Source: Fibrobacter sp. UWH4
GTDB lineage: Bacteria; Fibrobacterota; Fibrobacteria; Fibrobacterales; Fibrobacteraceae
Length of the DNA: 64,000 nt
Direction: 5' to 3'
NCBI RefSeq assembly: GCF_900142475.1
Contig: NZ_FRAY01000006.1
Coordinates: 62,001-126,000, forward strand
Shown here in pieces: positions 32,330 to 41,834 of the stretch (the first letter of the stretch is position 1; each line of letters begins with the position of its first letter). Made by a program: the position numbers and the translations under genes. The notes beneath the pieces are model-generated. The model was not told the origin of the DNA. It worked only from the letters and a program-made list of their open reading frames with translations, and searched no databases.

Positions 32330-32453
32330 ATTTTGTTCGCCGTCAAACAGCAAGAAACCGTGCAGGCTTTCGCCCACACGGTCCCTTACCACAACACACC
32401 GGCATGACGCACGGTATTTTTTTTAGAGAGGAAGTGTTTTAAACGCGCCGCGT

Positions 32454-34892
32454 TTAGAAACCCATGGTGCGGCCGGCGTGCGCATCCTTCGCCTGCAGCT
32501 CCTTGCGGAGTTCCGCCTCGATGCGGCTTGCGGTGCGCACACTTTCGGGCAGGAAACGCAGACGGCCATTCACCGCGTTGAAGTCGCCCGGCGTAAGCAT
32601 CGGGAGACTTGCAACGGTATCCGGGCAGGAGAGCGTCGGGAAGAACACGTCCCACATGTGACGGACACCTTCGGGCTTCAGGTAGCCGAACCCGAGTTTC
32701 AGCGCGAAGCGACGGCGGCTCGCCGCATCCAGCGAACTGTCGAAGTTCGTCGCCGCGATGAAGATTCCCTTGAAGCTTTCCATACGGGTGAGGATTTCGT
32801 TCACCTTCGAGACTTCGTGTCCCTGCATGGCTCCGCTGCGGTCGCGCAGGAAACTGTCGGCCTCGTCGAAGAACAGGATCGACTTGGTGCGTTCGGCCTC
32901 TTCAAAGGCGGCGGCAATCTGCGCTTCCGTCTGACCCACGAACATTCCCAGAAGGTCGCTCGCCTTGCGCACCACGAGGTTGCGGCCCAAGGTGCGCGCA
33001 ATATGGCGCACGAATTCCGTCTTGCCGGTACCCGGAGGACCGTAGAGCAGGATGTTCAGCGAGTTCGGCGCCGAATTTTCGTCAAGGCCCTTCCACACCG
33101 CATCGTAAGCCTGCACGACCTCCATAATTTCGTCGACGGAGCCCTCGATATTGAGGCCGCCCAGCGAATACGACGGAGCGTGACATTCCACGTCGCGAAG
33201 CGTCCCGTTCTTGATTCCGAGAAGTTGCGTATGCGCCTTCAGGATACGCGCCATGGTCGGGTACGCCTGGGTCGCGGCACCGCAGGCAAGCAGGTCACGC
33301 GTGCGCTGCGTCGCGAGCGTAAACCCGCCGGCCATCGCAGGGTATTCCACCACGAGCTTCAGCTTTTCTTCGGGCGAAAGCATCGTTTCGGCAGACTGCG
33401 CCTTGAGTACGGAATCGAGCATACTCAGGCGTTCGTCCTTGGAAAGCCCCTTGAACGCAATCGAGAAATCGAAGCGGCGACGGGTACTCCCTTCCGTAAA
33501 GTGCAGGGAATTGGTAATCCAGATGACGGGCGTATGCAGCGTTTCGAAGAAGTGATTCAGGCTCCCCTTCTCGAATCCGTTCAGCACCAGGTCCGCCTCG
33601 TCGATCATGATGATGCCTGGCTCCTGTTCGCACTGCCAGTTGGCAAGCATCGCCGCACGGACGCGGTAATACATCAGGCTCTGCGTGCGCGATTCCATAC
33701 GGCGTCCCGGTTCCGCATTGTCGGCATCGATACTCACTTCCCACAGCGGGAGTCCGGCTTCCTTCGCAATCGCCTTCGCAAGTTCGGTCTTTCCGGAACC
33801 TTCCACACCGTAGAACAAAATGTTCAGCGGATGCTTGTAGTCATGGTTCTTGACCATGTCGAGCGCAAGCTGCGCATCGGGATTTCCGCCCTGCAGCTGC
33901 GCAAACGGGATTGTCCCCGGTTCGGCAAGACGGAACGCCTTGAGTCCCGTGCTGTCGCCGTAGCCGTTCAGGTAGGCCTGCACCTCCGGGGGAATGTCCA
34001 GATCGTCGTCGCACAGGTTGAGCATGCGGAGCGTACCGTTCTTGCCCAAAAGACTCGAAACGTAATCCTGGTCGAGGCCGGTCGCACGGGCAAGCTCACG
34101 GAGCAGGCTCTGCGTGATGTTCGGCGGTCCAAAATGACGGCGGCGGCGACCAAAGAATTCCCCGTCCGAATCGATCTGCAGATCTTCCCGATTGTGCAGC
34201 CACATGTACACGAGCATCTCGGTCTCGTCGTCATTCAGACGGTAGGTCTCCTTGACCTTCTGCACGCGCTTGTAGACACGGTCGTTTTCCGAGACCCCCC
34301 GCGAGAGCATCTTGAGCGCATACTTCTCGAAGTTCTCGCAGATGACATTCTGCACGCGCTTGTACAGGAACGGCGCCATCGAAGAAGGCTCGACATCGGC
34401 TATCGTCTTGAGCAGATTCCCAGTCACCTGTTCGCGGGCGCCCAGCTTGATTTCCTTACGATAGCGGCAAATCTGCCTCAAGAAACGGCTGTCGCAATAT
34501 TCTGTATCCATCACGACATCGCCATCATCGAATGCCTCTTCTTCATCGAGGAGGTCGTCAAAGAGTTCGTCTTCGATTCCATCGCAATCCCGTTCATTGC
34601 TGAACTCGACCGGTTGCTTCTTCTTTTTCGCCACCGTGCGTTTCGGCTTGATGTAGCCGCCGAGAGTCTCGATAAACCCTTCCACGATGGCGCTGCGGTA
34701 AGGCTCGTTCACCAGGCGGATGGCAATTTCCTTGTTCAAGCTTTCGGGGCTGTCACGGACAATGCGCACCCAGTACTCCAGGATCTTGAGGTCCGCAAAA
34801 TCCAGCCTGTTCGATCTTGCGCCGGAGCGCTTGTCCGTCTTCTTAAGGTTCTGATAAACCTTCTTAAAATACTGATCGTCTTTCTTCATCAT
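32454..34892 (-). CDS. Double-AAA ATPase of unknown role
   Basis: The 812-aa protein has two AAA+ domains. The first has Walker A FYGVEGSGKTE near residue 360 and Walker B GIIMIDEADLVL near 430. The second has Walker A LLYGPPGTGKTE near 617 and Walker B SILFFDEADSFL near 675, with ATNFDSSLDAASRRRFAL as sensor/arginine finger region. The first 340 residues are helical, basic then acidic (KKKKQPVEFSNE, FDDLLDEEEAFDDGD), with no recognised fold. It belongs with ATPases that remodel protein complexes. The gene follows the sigma-like gene after 28 bases, so the two are an operon. ATG at 34889 is an equally good start. Confidence 0.75.
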   Translation of the reverse strand: MMKKDDQYFKKVYQNLKKTDKRSGARSNRLDFADLKILEYWVRIVRDSPESLNKEIAIRLVNEPYRSAIVEGFIETLGGYIKPKRTVAKKKKQPVEFSNERDCDGIEDELFDDLLDEEEAFDDGDVVMDTEYCDSRFLRQICRYRKEIKLGAREQVTGNLLKTIADVEPSSMAPFLYKRVQNVICENFEKYALKMLSRGVSENDRVYKRVQKVKETYRLNDDETEMLVYMWLHNREDLQIDSDGEFFGRRRRHFGPPNITQSLLRELARATGLDQDYVSSLLGKNGTLRMLNLCDDDLDIPPEVQAYLNGYGDSTGLKAFRLAEPGTIPFAQLQGGNPDAQLALDMVKNHDYKHPLNILFYGVEGSGKTELAKAIAKEAGLPLWEVSIDADNAEPGRRMESRTQSLMYYRVRAAMLANWQCEQEPGIIMIDEADLVLNGFEKGSLNHFFETLHTPVIWITNSLHFTEGSTRRRFDFSIAFKGLSKDERLSMLDSVLKAQSAETMLSPEEKLKLVVEYPAMAGGFTLATQRTRDLLACGAATQAYPTMARILKAHTQLLGIKNGTLRDVECHAPSYSLGGLNIEGSVDEIMEVVQAYDAVWKGLDENSAPNSLNILLYGPPGTGKTEFVRHIARTLGRNLVVRKASDLLGMFVGQTEAQIAAAFEEAERTKSILFFDEADSFLRDRSGAMQGHEVSKVNEILTRMESFKGIFIAATNFDSSLDAASRRRFALKLGFGYLKPEGVRHMWDVFFPTLSCPDTVASLPMLTPGDFNAVNGRLRFLPESVRTASRIEAELRKELQAKDAHAGRTMGF

Positions 34893-34920
34893 ATCCCTCT
34901 TTATTATACAGTCTGTGAAA

Positions 34921-35628
34921 TTAAGCCGCCAGGAAGTAGCGGAAGTCCTTGTCGACGCCCTTCTCTACAAGGAGCTTGCGGATGGCCTTCAGGCGGTTAT
35001 AGACCGTGGCACGGGTACAGTCCAGAGCCTTCGCCGTTTCGGATTCTTCGTAGCGGTCGCAACGCTCGAGAGTCGCAAGGTGCGTCTCGCAGAAGTCCAG
35101 CAGTTCCTTGGCACCGCCCAGTGCATCCAACATCGTCGACATCAATTCCTTCAATTCGATTCTATACTCTATATCGTCATTAAGGTCGGCATTTGTCAAA
35201 TCCCCATTTTCGACGGAACCGTAGGCACACATCGAGAGGATTTCGTCCTCGCTCATGTCCTCTTCGAACGACATCTTGTCGCAGGACACTTCGCGGTCGG
35301 CGCGTTCCGAATTGGTGCACTTTTCGTCGTGGAACCTCCAGTAGACCTTGTTGTAGAGGTAAGTGACGAAAGAGGCTTTGTGCGACGGATCATAAAGCAT
35401 GACCGCGTCGTCGAAGGTCTCGTAGACTTCGCCCATGAGGAAGTCGCGGCGGGCGGCATCGTTCATGCCACGCATGGCGAAATCCGGTTCCATGGTACGG
35501 GAAAGACGGACCGCATACTTCATCAGGGACTTTTCGTGGATGTTCCAAAGGCGGCGTACCACCTGGGAACGGTCGGCAGGATTGAGCTGGGCGATTTTGA
35601 TGAGGGACAGGGCTTCCTGACTGTACAT
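34921..35628 (-). CDS. Sigma-factor-like DNA-binding protein
   Basis: Start MYSQEALSLIKIAQ (35628), with AGGAG upstream, gives 235 aa. YDPSHKASFVTYLYNKVYWR, followed by FHDE, resembles sigma region 2. ERCDRYEESETAKALDCTRA, followed by TVYNRLKAIRKLL, resembles a region 4 helix-turn-helix. The segment in between is acidic (SFEEDMSEDEILSM). It may be a divergent ECF-like sigma factor or a phage-like regulator. It is co-transcribed with the double-AAA ATPase, so it may control or be controlled by that protein. No anti-sigma gene is visible. Confidence 0.55.
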   Translation of the reverse strand: MYSQEALSLIKIAQLNPADRSQVVRRLWNIHEKSLMKYAVRLSRTMEPDFAMRGMNDAARRDFLMGEVYETFDDAVMLYDPSHKASFVTYLYNKVYWRFHDEKCTNSERADREVSCDKMSFEEDMSEDEILSMCAYGSVENGDLTNADLNDDIEYRIELKELMSTMLDALGGAKELLDFCETHLATLERCDRYEESETAKALDCTRATVYNRLKAIRKLLVEKGVDKDFRYFLAA

Positions 35629-35833
35629 AGTGCTCCTTTTTTTGAAAGACGACAATTCAAAACCCCTTTGGAACTCCCAAAGGATAAACGGTTTATACCA
35701 AACAGGCGAAAAGCCCGCTTTAAAAACTATTTTATTTGATACTGGCGGCTACTTTTAAATATAGCCAATTTCCAATGACACTTTCTGACAATTTTCTCGA
35801 AACAGAAATAAAACTAAACGTCATAATTAATTA

Positions 35834-35862
35834 ATGATAGAAAATTCTCCAAGTTCTGGCAA
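35834..35862 (-). promoter_or_regulatory. Candidate promoter for the sigma-like/AAA operon
   Basis: On the minus strand, TTGCCA (35857-35862) and TATCAT (35834-35839) are separated by 17 bases. A small hairpin CCTTTGG/CCAAAGG (35665-35683) lies in the leader. The remaining AT-rich spacer up to 36037 shows nothing else I recognise. Confidence 0.4.
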
Positions 35863-36037
35863 GTCGTACTTTTGTAAATTTTTCTTTCAATTCTTGACGG
35901 GAGAAAGCGGAAATTACAAAAAGACGCACCACACTTACTTTATCGTCTTTTATTTTCTAATTATCAAAAGAAAAAACAAAAAAAATTGAGGGTACGCTAA
36001 CGCGAGCCCATTATGCAAGAAAAACGATGCAGGGCAA

Positions 36038-38002
36038 TCACGCGGGCCTGTACCCGAGCAGCTTCATGCTATAGAGGGCAGTCCCCTTGCTGATGCTCCG
36101 GACTCCGGTGGCATAGCCGAAGATATTGCGCAGCGGGACATCGGCCTTCAAGAAATGCGTCCTGCCGTCGCCCCCGATTTCCTTCACCTTGCCGTCGCGG
36201 GACTGGATATCGCCCGTCACGAGCCCCGCAAAATTCACGGGGCATTCCAGCGAAAGTTCCATGATGGGTTCGTAGAGCTGCACATCGGCAGGTTTGATGA
36301 GCTTGACGACCGCATCGGCGCAGGCCTTCTTGATCATGGGCGGCAGCGCCCCCTCGGTCCAGGAGAATTCGTGGACCTCGAAGCGGACGCCGACCAGGGC
36401 CCCCTTGCCGAGCACGCCCACTTCGGTCGATTCCAGGAGCGCAGAGCGCACACCCGCCAAAATTTCGCGGGGAGCCGCCTCGAGGAATTCCGCGGAAAGG
36501 CGGATGTCGTGGGCGCCGCCCTCGAGCGGTGTCGCCGAAAGCTTGATAGAAATCTTATGGGGGCCGAGCTGGAAGGTATTCTCTACCGGCCCCACCGCAT
36601 GACAGAGGCGTTCCTGCCAACGCACCTCGGGAGCCCCCGCTCGCACCTCGCAGCCGAACTCGCGCTTGAGGCGGGCCAGCAGCACGTCCAGCTGCACCTC
36701 GCCCACCGTATGCAAATACCAGAATCCGCCATCGTCTTTCTGCACGCGGAAACTCGGATCCATGCGGCTAAGCGTATTCAGGCTCTTTTCCACGTGGAGG
36801 TAATCCTCGGAACCCAGGCACTCGATACGCGTCTGCAGCAGGGGCTGGTACCTGTCGCGGATAGAGGAATGAGCGCGCTCCCCTTGGTCGCTTTGAGGTA
36901 TGGGGTCGCTCCGCCCTTCGGGCGTCACTTTGAGGATTTGTCCCAATTCGGTTTCGAACGGGGTTCGCATGGCATAGATATCGCCCGAACGGATCTCGTC
37001 GACCGGCTGCAGCAAGTTCGCCTTGAGCCGCGAAAACTCGAAACCCGCGGGCCACTCCTTGCGCTCCATGTCGGCATGGCTACGGAAAAGCGAAATTTCG
37101 CCCACGCCCTTGAAATGCCGCAAGCGGATCACCTGCCCGAGCTCGCCTTCGGCAAACTCGGGCGCATCCGGCAAGAAGAACGAAAGAGCCGTCACCAGGC
37201 TACGAACGCCGAAGCCATCCATCGCCGAACCCGCGTAGCAGAGCGCATAATCGTCGCTCTTCGCCAGTTCCTTGAGGGCGCGCAGGAGCATCTTCGGAGG
37301 AACCGCCTTCCCCTCGAGCGCAAGCCCCAGCACCTCGTCGTCAAAGTTGCTCGCGAATTCCACCGCCTCGGCGTAATGCTTGTCGAGCTTCGCGGTCGAT
37401 CCGCTCACCTCGCCCGCCTGCGGCCAGGAATCGTCCACGACCTCCTCGCCGGACGCTGAATGCACCAGGCGGCTCCTGCTCAGCACATCGAGCACGCCCG
37501 TCATCTTGCCGCCGCTGTATTCGGGGAGCGTCATCAGCACCGGGCGCACGCCCAGCACCTCCTCGATATTGATCAGCGTCTCGTCCAGCGAATAGCCGGG
37601 ATTGTCAAGCTTGTTTACAAACAAAATAGTACGTACGCCCGCCTCGCGCAACTTGCGGAACGCGGCCACCGTCTGCGTTTCCACACCGCTCGCGGCACTC
37701 ACCACGAGCACGGCCCCTTCGACCGCCGTAAGCGCGGTATCCACCTCGGCACCGAAATCCACATGCCCCGGCGTATCGATAAAGTTGAACCAGGTATTTT
37801 TCCACTCGAAATGAGCGACACCGCTTTCGATAGTGATACCGCGGTCCTTTTCTTCGGGCAGGTAGTCCATCGTCGCGAGCCCTTCCTCGACCTTGCCTGG
37901 CCTGCGCACCTCGCCGGCCGCAAAAAGAATCCGCTCGGAAAGCGTCGTCTTTCCGGCATCCACATGGGCAAGAATCGCGATATTTCGAATGGGCTGCAAC
38001 AT
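36038..38002 (-). CDS. EF-G/TetM-like translational GTPase
   Basis: The 654-aa protein has GTPase motifs G1 AHVDAGKTT, G2 RGITIE, G3 DTPGHVDF and G4 NKLD, then domains II-V of the EF-G family. AHVDAGKTTLSERILFAAG and the C-terminal FGYATGVRSISKGTALYSMK resemble the TetM/TetO ribosome-protection branch, and the length fits TetM (about 640 aa). The product may be a second EF-G or a ribosome rescue/protection factor; a resistance role cannot be claimed from sequence. A stretch TPEGRSDPIPQSDQGERAHS in the domain II/III linker has no counterpart in TetM and is repeat-derived. The ribosome-binding site is weak. Confidence 0.78.
   Translation of the reverse strand: MLQPIRNIAILAHVDAGKTTLSERILFAAGEVRRPGKVEEGLATMDYLPEEKDRGITIESGVAHFEWKNTWFNFIDTPGHVDFGAEVDTALTAVEGAVLVVSAASGVETQTVAAFRKLREAGVRTILFVNKLDNPGYSLDETLINIEEVLGVRPVLMTLPEYSGGKMTGVLDVLSRSRLVHSASGEEVVDDSWPQAGEVSGSTAKLDKHYAEAVEFASNFDDEVLGLALEGKAVPPKMLLRALKELAKSDDYALCYAGSAMDGFGVRSLVTALSFFLPDAPEFAEGELGQVIRLRHFKGVGEISLFRSHADMERKEWPAGFEFSRLKANLLQPVDEIRSGDIYAMRTPFETELGQILKVTPEGRSDPIPQSDQGERAHSSIRDRYQPLLQTRIECLGSEDYLHVEKSLNTLSRMDPSFRVQKDDGGFWYLHTVGEVQLDVLLARLKREFGCEVRAGAPEVRWQERLCHAVGPVENTFQLGPHKISIKLSATPLEGGAHDIRLSAEFLEAAPREILAGVRSALLESTEVGVLGKGALVGVRFEVHEFSWTEGALPPMIKKACADAVVKLIKPADVQLYEPIMELSLECPVNFAGLVTGDIQSRDGKVKEIGGDGRTHFLKADVPLRNIFGYATGVRSISKGTALYSMKLLGYRPA
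36885..36937. repeat. Repeat-like insertion inside the EF-G-like gene
   Basis: The segment contains GGTCGCTTTGAGG and GTCACTTTGAGG as direct near-repeats around GGTCGCTCCGCCCTTCGGGC. It is in frame and encodes the TPEGRSDPIPQSDQ stretch. Confidence 0.5.
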
Positions 38003-38064
38003 CTACATTTCAATGTAGAAAATGTTCGGCCCCTTCGCCTCAAGGGGCGCCACCGAAGCCGCGC

Positions 38065-39006
38065 CTACCTTTGCTTGTGCGATTCTGTATAGCTCTGGAG
38101 ATACTCTTCCATTTCACGAATGTAGATACGGCAGATGGTCGAGAGCATAAAGTTCTTCTTGACCACGTAGCCGATTTCCATGGTACGGTCATCTTCGCCC
38201 TTCGCGTCCTTGAAGGGGACCGCCACATAGTCCGAACCGTTGATTTCTTCGCTGATGATACCCGAGCAGAGCGTATAGCCGTTCAGGCCCACCATCAGGT
38301 TCAGTATAGTCGCACGGTCGTTCGCCTTGATGGTACGGTGATATTCGTTTGTACTCAAAATCTCTTCGGCAAAGTAGTAGCTACCGCTTTCGCTCTGTTC
38401 AAAAGAAAGGCAGGGGTACTGCGAAAGGTCCATCAGGTTCACCGACTTGCGCGTTGCGAGTGGATGATTTTTCCACATGTAGGCATAAGCCTTACAATCG
38501 ATCAGGTGGTGGAATTCCAGGTCGCGTTCCTTGAACAGGTAGTTGATGTACTTGCGGTTGAAATTGCTCAGGTACAAAATTCCGATTTCGCTCTTGAGGC
38601 CTGCCACGTCGTCGATGACGTCCTTGGTCTTTGTCTCGCGGAGGGCGAATTCGTATTCGTCGATATTGAACTTTTTCACCATCTCCACGAAGGACTTGAC
38701 CGCGAAGGAATAATGCTGCGTCGAAACGGCGAACTTCTTCTTCTGCTGCACGGCCTTGTCGTAACGGCCACGGAGAGTCTCGTAATGGTGATACAGCTGG
38801 TTCGCCTGGGCCACGAATTCCTCGCCGTCCGGCGTAAGCGACACACCGCGGCTCGTGCGGTTGAAAATCACGATGCCGATCTCTTCTTCGAGGTCGCGGA
38901 TAGCGGCCGTCAGCGACGGTTGCGAAATAAACAGGTTTTCGGCAGCCTTGTTAAAGGAGCCCACCTTGGCGATACCGATTACATAGCGGAGTTGTTGCAG
39001 AGTCAT
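38065..39006 (-). CDS. LysR-family transcriptional regulator
   Basis: The 313-aa protein starts MTLQQLRYVIGIAKVGSFNK with the classical LysR helix-turn-helix (AAENLFISQPSLTAAIRDLE, EEIGIVIFNRTSRGVSLT). The effector domain includes LNLMVGLNGYTLCSGIISEE. It carries an ATAG-N7-CTAT plus TACTTTTGTA sequence at its own promoter. The same pair occurs upstream of cytX, so it probably autoregulates and controls the transporter-kinase operon. The effector is unknown; a vitamin B6- or thiamine-related ligand would fit the neighbours. Confidence 0.85.
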   Translation of the reverse strand: MTLQQLRYVIGIAKVGSFNKAAENLFISQPSLTAAIRDLEEEIGIVIFNRTSRGVSLTPDGEEFVAQANQLYHHYETLRGRYDKAVQQKKKFAVSTQHYSFAVKSFVEMVKKFNIDEYEFALRETKTKDVIDDVAGLKSEIGILYLSNFNRKYINYLFKERDLEFHHLIDCKAYAYMWKNHPLATRKSVNLMDLSQYPCLSFEQSESGSYYFAEEILSTNEYHRTIKANDRATILNLMVGLNGYTLCSGIISEEINGSDYVAVPFKDAKGEDDRTMEIGYVVKKNFMLSTICRIYIREMEEYLQSYTESHKQR

Positions 39007-39046
39007 GGGTCGTAGCCACCTTTGATTTAAATTTTTAGTTTCCTAT

Positions 39047-39081
39047 TACTTTTGTAGGGATAAAATATAGACAAAACCTAT
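39047..39081. promoter_or_regulatory. LysR-type operator at the regulator's own promoter
   Basis: TACTTTTGTA (39047-39056) lies about 40-50 bases from the start codon, and ATAG-N7-CTAT (39067-39081) is further upstream. This is the activation-site/recognition-site layout common to LysR regulators. The same two elements occur upstream of cytX. Confidence 0.55.
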
Positions 39082-39111
39082 TAATCAGTCAAGTAAAATA
39101 AACAAAATTTA

Positions 39112-39771
39112 TTACGATTCGAACGGGCGAACGCGCAGGGTCACGCCCAGGTCATTACACAACTTGCGGCAAAGTTCGATTTTTTCTTCGGACATCACCT
39201 TCTCGACCACCGTCATGACCACGTTCGGCACATGGCGTTTCGCGAGGACAGCAAACTCCTGGAGTGCCTCGAAGGACCCGATCCCAAACTTGGAACGCGT
39301 GAGCGCGAGGAATTCCTCGGCATCCGGCGCATTCAGCGAAATGGACACCGTGTCGAAACGGCCCGCAAGCTCCGGCGTAATATCGCGACCGTGAACAAGG
39401 TTCGCAAGGCCGTTCGTATTGACGCGCACTTTCAGGTCCGGGTATTTTGACTTGAGGCGGTCAATCACCTCGCAGACATCGGCGACCCTTTCGAGCGGTT
39501 CGCCGTAGCCGCAAAAAATCAGTTCATTGATGACGGAAAGGTCGTACGGAGCAAAAAGATCCATCACCCGGTCGACACTCGGTTCGCCCTCCTTGAGCCA
39601 GAGCGAATTGCCTTCCATCATCTTCTTGGTCTGACGTAGGCAAAAGACACAGTTGCAGGGGCAACGGTTCGTCATGTTCACATAGATGTTCTTGCCAGTG
39701 AGATCGCCGCTATTCGCGATATCCAGATAGCCGGCCTCTCCCACATGCCCAGTCACTGTATACAAAACCAT
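39112..39771 (-). CDS. Radical SAM protein, TatD-linked (TIGR04038-like)
   Basis: Start MVLYTVTGHVGEAGYLDIAN gives 219 aa. The cluster motif is NRCPCNCVFCLRQ, a CX3CX2C motif with the CPCNC variant seen in the TatD-family-associated radical SAM group. ELIFCGYGEPLERVADVCEV and RVNTNGLANLVHGRDI are typical radical SAM core motifs. The reaction is unknown. It starts 3 bases after pdxK ends and belongs to the cytX-pdxK operon. No tatD gene is next to it in this window. Confidence 0.8.
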   Translation of the reverse strand: MVLYTVTGHVGEAGYLDIANSGDLTGKNIYVNMTNRCPCNCVFCLRQTKKMMEGNSLWLKEGEPSVDRVMDLFAPYDLSVINELIFCGYGEPLERVADVCEVIDRLKSKYPDLKVRVNTNGLANLVHGRDITPELAGRFDTVSISLNAPDAEEFLALTRSKFGIGSFEALQEFAVLAKRHVPNVVMTVVEKVMSEEKIELCRKLCNDLGVTLRVRPFES

Positions 39772-39773
39772 CG

Positions 39774-40610
39774 TCAGTCCTCCATGAGGTCGCGAAGGAA
39801 CATCTCGACACTGAGTCCCCAATGCGTAGGGACGTGCTGTTCTTCGCAATAGGCGACACACTTGGACGCAAATTCGGCCGAACGCTTGACCGAGTCGTAA
39901 AAGTCGTGCCCGTTCAAGTACATTCCGGCAATGACCGCACTGATTACATCGCCCGTGCCGCTACGGTCGCCACCGATACGGTCTACCATGACCGTTTTCG
40001 GCTTTTCGCCCTTGCTGTAGACAAAGTTCATAATCTGCCTATCTTCGCAATGGATTCCGGTCACCACGATATGTTCGGGCCCCTGGGCGCTCAACTGCTG
40101 GCAAAGGTTTTCCAGTTCGGTGTTGTTGAAATTGCCGTCGCGATATTCCGTGCCGGTCAACGCACAGAGTTCCGTCAAGTTCGGGGTCAGGATATCGGCA
40201 TAACGAACCAGGCCCTTCATCTTTTCGGAAAGCGCGGGCGTATAGGTCTTGTAGAGGAGTCCGTCGTCGCCCATCACCGGGTCGACAAGGGTGAACACGC
40301 CGGGTTTCTTGAATGTCCTGATAAAATCAATAACGATATCCACCTGTTCTTCGGAACCCAAAAAACCGGTCGCAATCGCGTCGAACGACATGTCCAGATT
40401 CTTGTAGGTCTGGATATAGTCGCGCATTTTCGGAGTGTAGTCGTCAAAATAGTATTCGGGGAACTGCGTATGCGTCGAAAGGATCGCCGTCGGCACCGCA
40501 ACCGCCTGAATCTTCATCGCCGAAACGACAGGCGCCATGACGGCAATCGAGCAGCGTCCGAAACCCGTGATATCATTGATGAGCGCTATCTTTTTCTGTG
40601 GCATGACCAT
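39774..40610 (-). CDS. Pyridoxal/pyridoxamine kinase
   Basis: PdxK/PdxY enzymes phosphorylate vitamin B6 vitamers. KIALINDITGFGRCSIAVMA at the N-terminus, VDPVMGDDGLLY, LTPNLTELCALTG and the ribokinase-fold catalytic motif GDRSGTGDVISAVIAGMY are all present, giving 278 aa (two adjacent ATG starts, 40610 or 40604). A hydroxymethylpyrimidine kinase activity (ThiD-like) cannot be excluded. The gene overlaps the 3' end of cytX by about 38 bp, indicating tight coupling of uptake and phosphorylation. Confidence 0.82.
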   Translation of the reverse strand: MVMPQKKIALINDITGFGRCSIAVMAPVVSAMKIQAVAVPTAILSTHTQFPEYYFDDYTPKMRDYIQTYKNLDMSFDAIATGFLGSEEQVDIVIDFIRTFKKPGVFTLVDPVMGDDGLLYKTYTPALSEKMKGLVRYADILTPNLTELCALTGTEYRDGNFNNTELENLCQQLSAQGPEHIVVTGIHCEDRQIMNFVYSKGEKPKTVMVDRIGGDRSGTGDVISAVIAGMYLNGHDFYDSVKRSAEFASKCVAYCEEQHVPTHWGLSVEMFLRDLMED

Positions 40611-41778
40611 TCAAAAATAGAAATTTGAGAACGCGGGCATAGGCTAGCGCTGCCGAAACAATAACCGCAATCAGTGTCGGACCAAGGAATACGGAATCCA
40701 GGCGTTCCGCCACCTGGTAAACCGCAAACCCCGCAAGCCACGCAAAAAAGTTCCAGAGCCAGGCGCCGAGACTTTCGCTACGCCCCTTCGCAAAGAAGAA
40801 CGAAACCAGCAACACGGCAGCCATGGGCGCAAACACAGACGCAATCAGGTAAAGGAAACTGATGTAATGATCCATGATTCCCGAAATCGCAAGGACGGCA
40901 CTCAGCACGCTCACGACAACACCTGCTACTTTCGGATTCAGCTTGCCATAAATTGCCTTTGCCGATTCACCGGCCGAGTTCGCCGCCAAGAAGTTGGTCG
41001 TCACCGTCGAAAGCACCACAATCACGATTCCCGGGATACCGAGGCCCGCCAAGAGAATCGCCTGCGCGATGTTGTTGCTCGCCCCAATTCCCGCAATCTC
41101 GATTCCGATAAAATACATCCAGAGGCTCGCCAGCGAATACGCCACCGCAGAAACCGCCGTTGCCCCGACCGGTTTTTCGGCATCCTTGGTATAGTCGGAA
41201 ATCACCGGCAACCACGAAATGGGCATGGCAATCGAAATCTCGAAAACATTCCAAAAACCAAGTACTGCAGCAGCCTTGGCACCAGACGCCGGGGCGATAC
41301 CGAACAACTTAACAGAAAGCACGGCAAGCAAAACCGCAAGGGCCGCCATCACGACCGTCGCCACATTCGCCGAACGCTTGAGGCCCACATAGACCCACGC
41401 CGCAATCAGCACCGCAAGAATCACGCAAGTCAGCGGGAAAGAAATCGGCAGATTGAGCCCCGAAAGCGCCGACGCACCCTGCGCATTCAACACGGCCACC
41501 CACGCAAGCAGCTGGAACACATTCAACGCCGCAAAAAACTTGGAACCGTACTTGCCGAAAGTCGAAGCCGTCGTCTCCATGGCGTTCAGACGCACACGCG
41601 CACCGATGAGACCGACAAAGAACAGCATCACGCCACCTAGAAGGTGACCAAGAACCAGGGGAAGCCACAGGGAATCCTTCGCCGCCGCGGAGCCGATCTC
41701 GATACCAGCCTCAATCTCGGAAACGGAAATCGCGACACCGAACCAAATAATTCCATTTGAAAAAACACTAGTACGCAT
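40573..41778 (-). CDS. cytX: NCS1-family transporter, CytX-like
   Basis: ATG at 41778 gives 401 aa with about twelve membrane helices. VFSNGIIWFGVAISVSEIEA, LLGGVMLFFVGLIGARVRLN, AMPISWLPVISDYTKDA and FLAANSAGESAKAIYGKLN are typical of cytosine/HMP permeases (CytX), usually tied to thiamine-precursor uptake. Here it is followed by a pyridoxamine kinase gene instead, so vitamin B6 or pyrimidine salvage is possible. No TPP riboswitch is seen. The upstream spacer carries the LysR operator pair at 41835-41868. Confidence 0.8.
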   Translation of the reverse strand: MRTSVFSNGIIWFGVAISVSEIEAGIEIGSAAAKDSLWLPLVLGHLLGGVMLFFVGLIGARVRLNAMETTASTFGKYGSKFFAALNVFQLLAWVAVLNAQGASALSGLNLPISFPLTCVILAVLIAAWVYVGLKRSANVATVVMAALAVLLAVLSVKLFGIAPASGAKAAAVLGFWNVFEISIAMPISWLPVISDYTKDAEKPVGATAVSAVAYSLASLWMYFIGIEIAGIGASNNIAQAILLAGLGIPGIVIVVLSTVTTNFLAANSAGESAKAIYGKLNPKVAGVVVSVLSAVLAISGIMDHYISFLYLIASVFAPMAAVLLVSFFFAKGRSESLGAWLWNFFAWLAGFAVYQVAERLDSVFLGPTLIAVIVSAALAYARVLKFLFLNGHATEKDSAHQ

Positions 41779-41834
41779 AAACGGTGCCAAAAATAAAAAA
41801 GCGGCCCCACCGTCACAAGGGCTACGACTTATAC

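Noticed and set aside
36038-38002. Calling the EF-G-like gene a tetracycline resistance gene
   Set aside because: The GTPase and C-terminal domains resemble TetM, but ribosome-protection proteins cannot be told from EF-G paralogs by these motifs alone, and no mobile resistance context is present.
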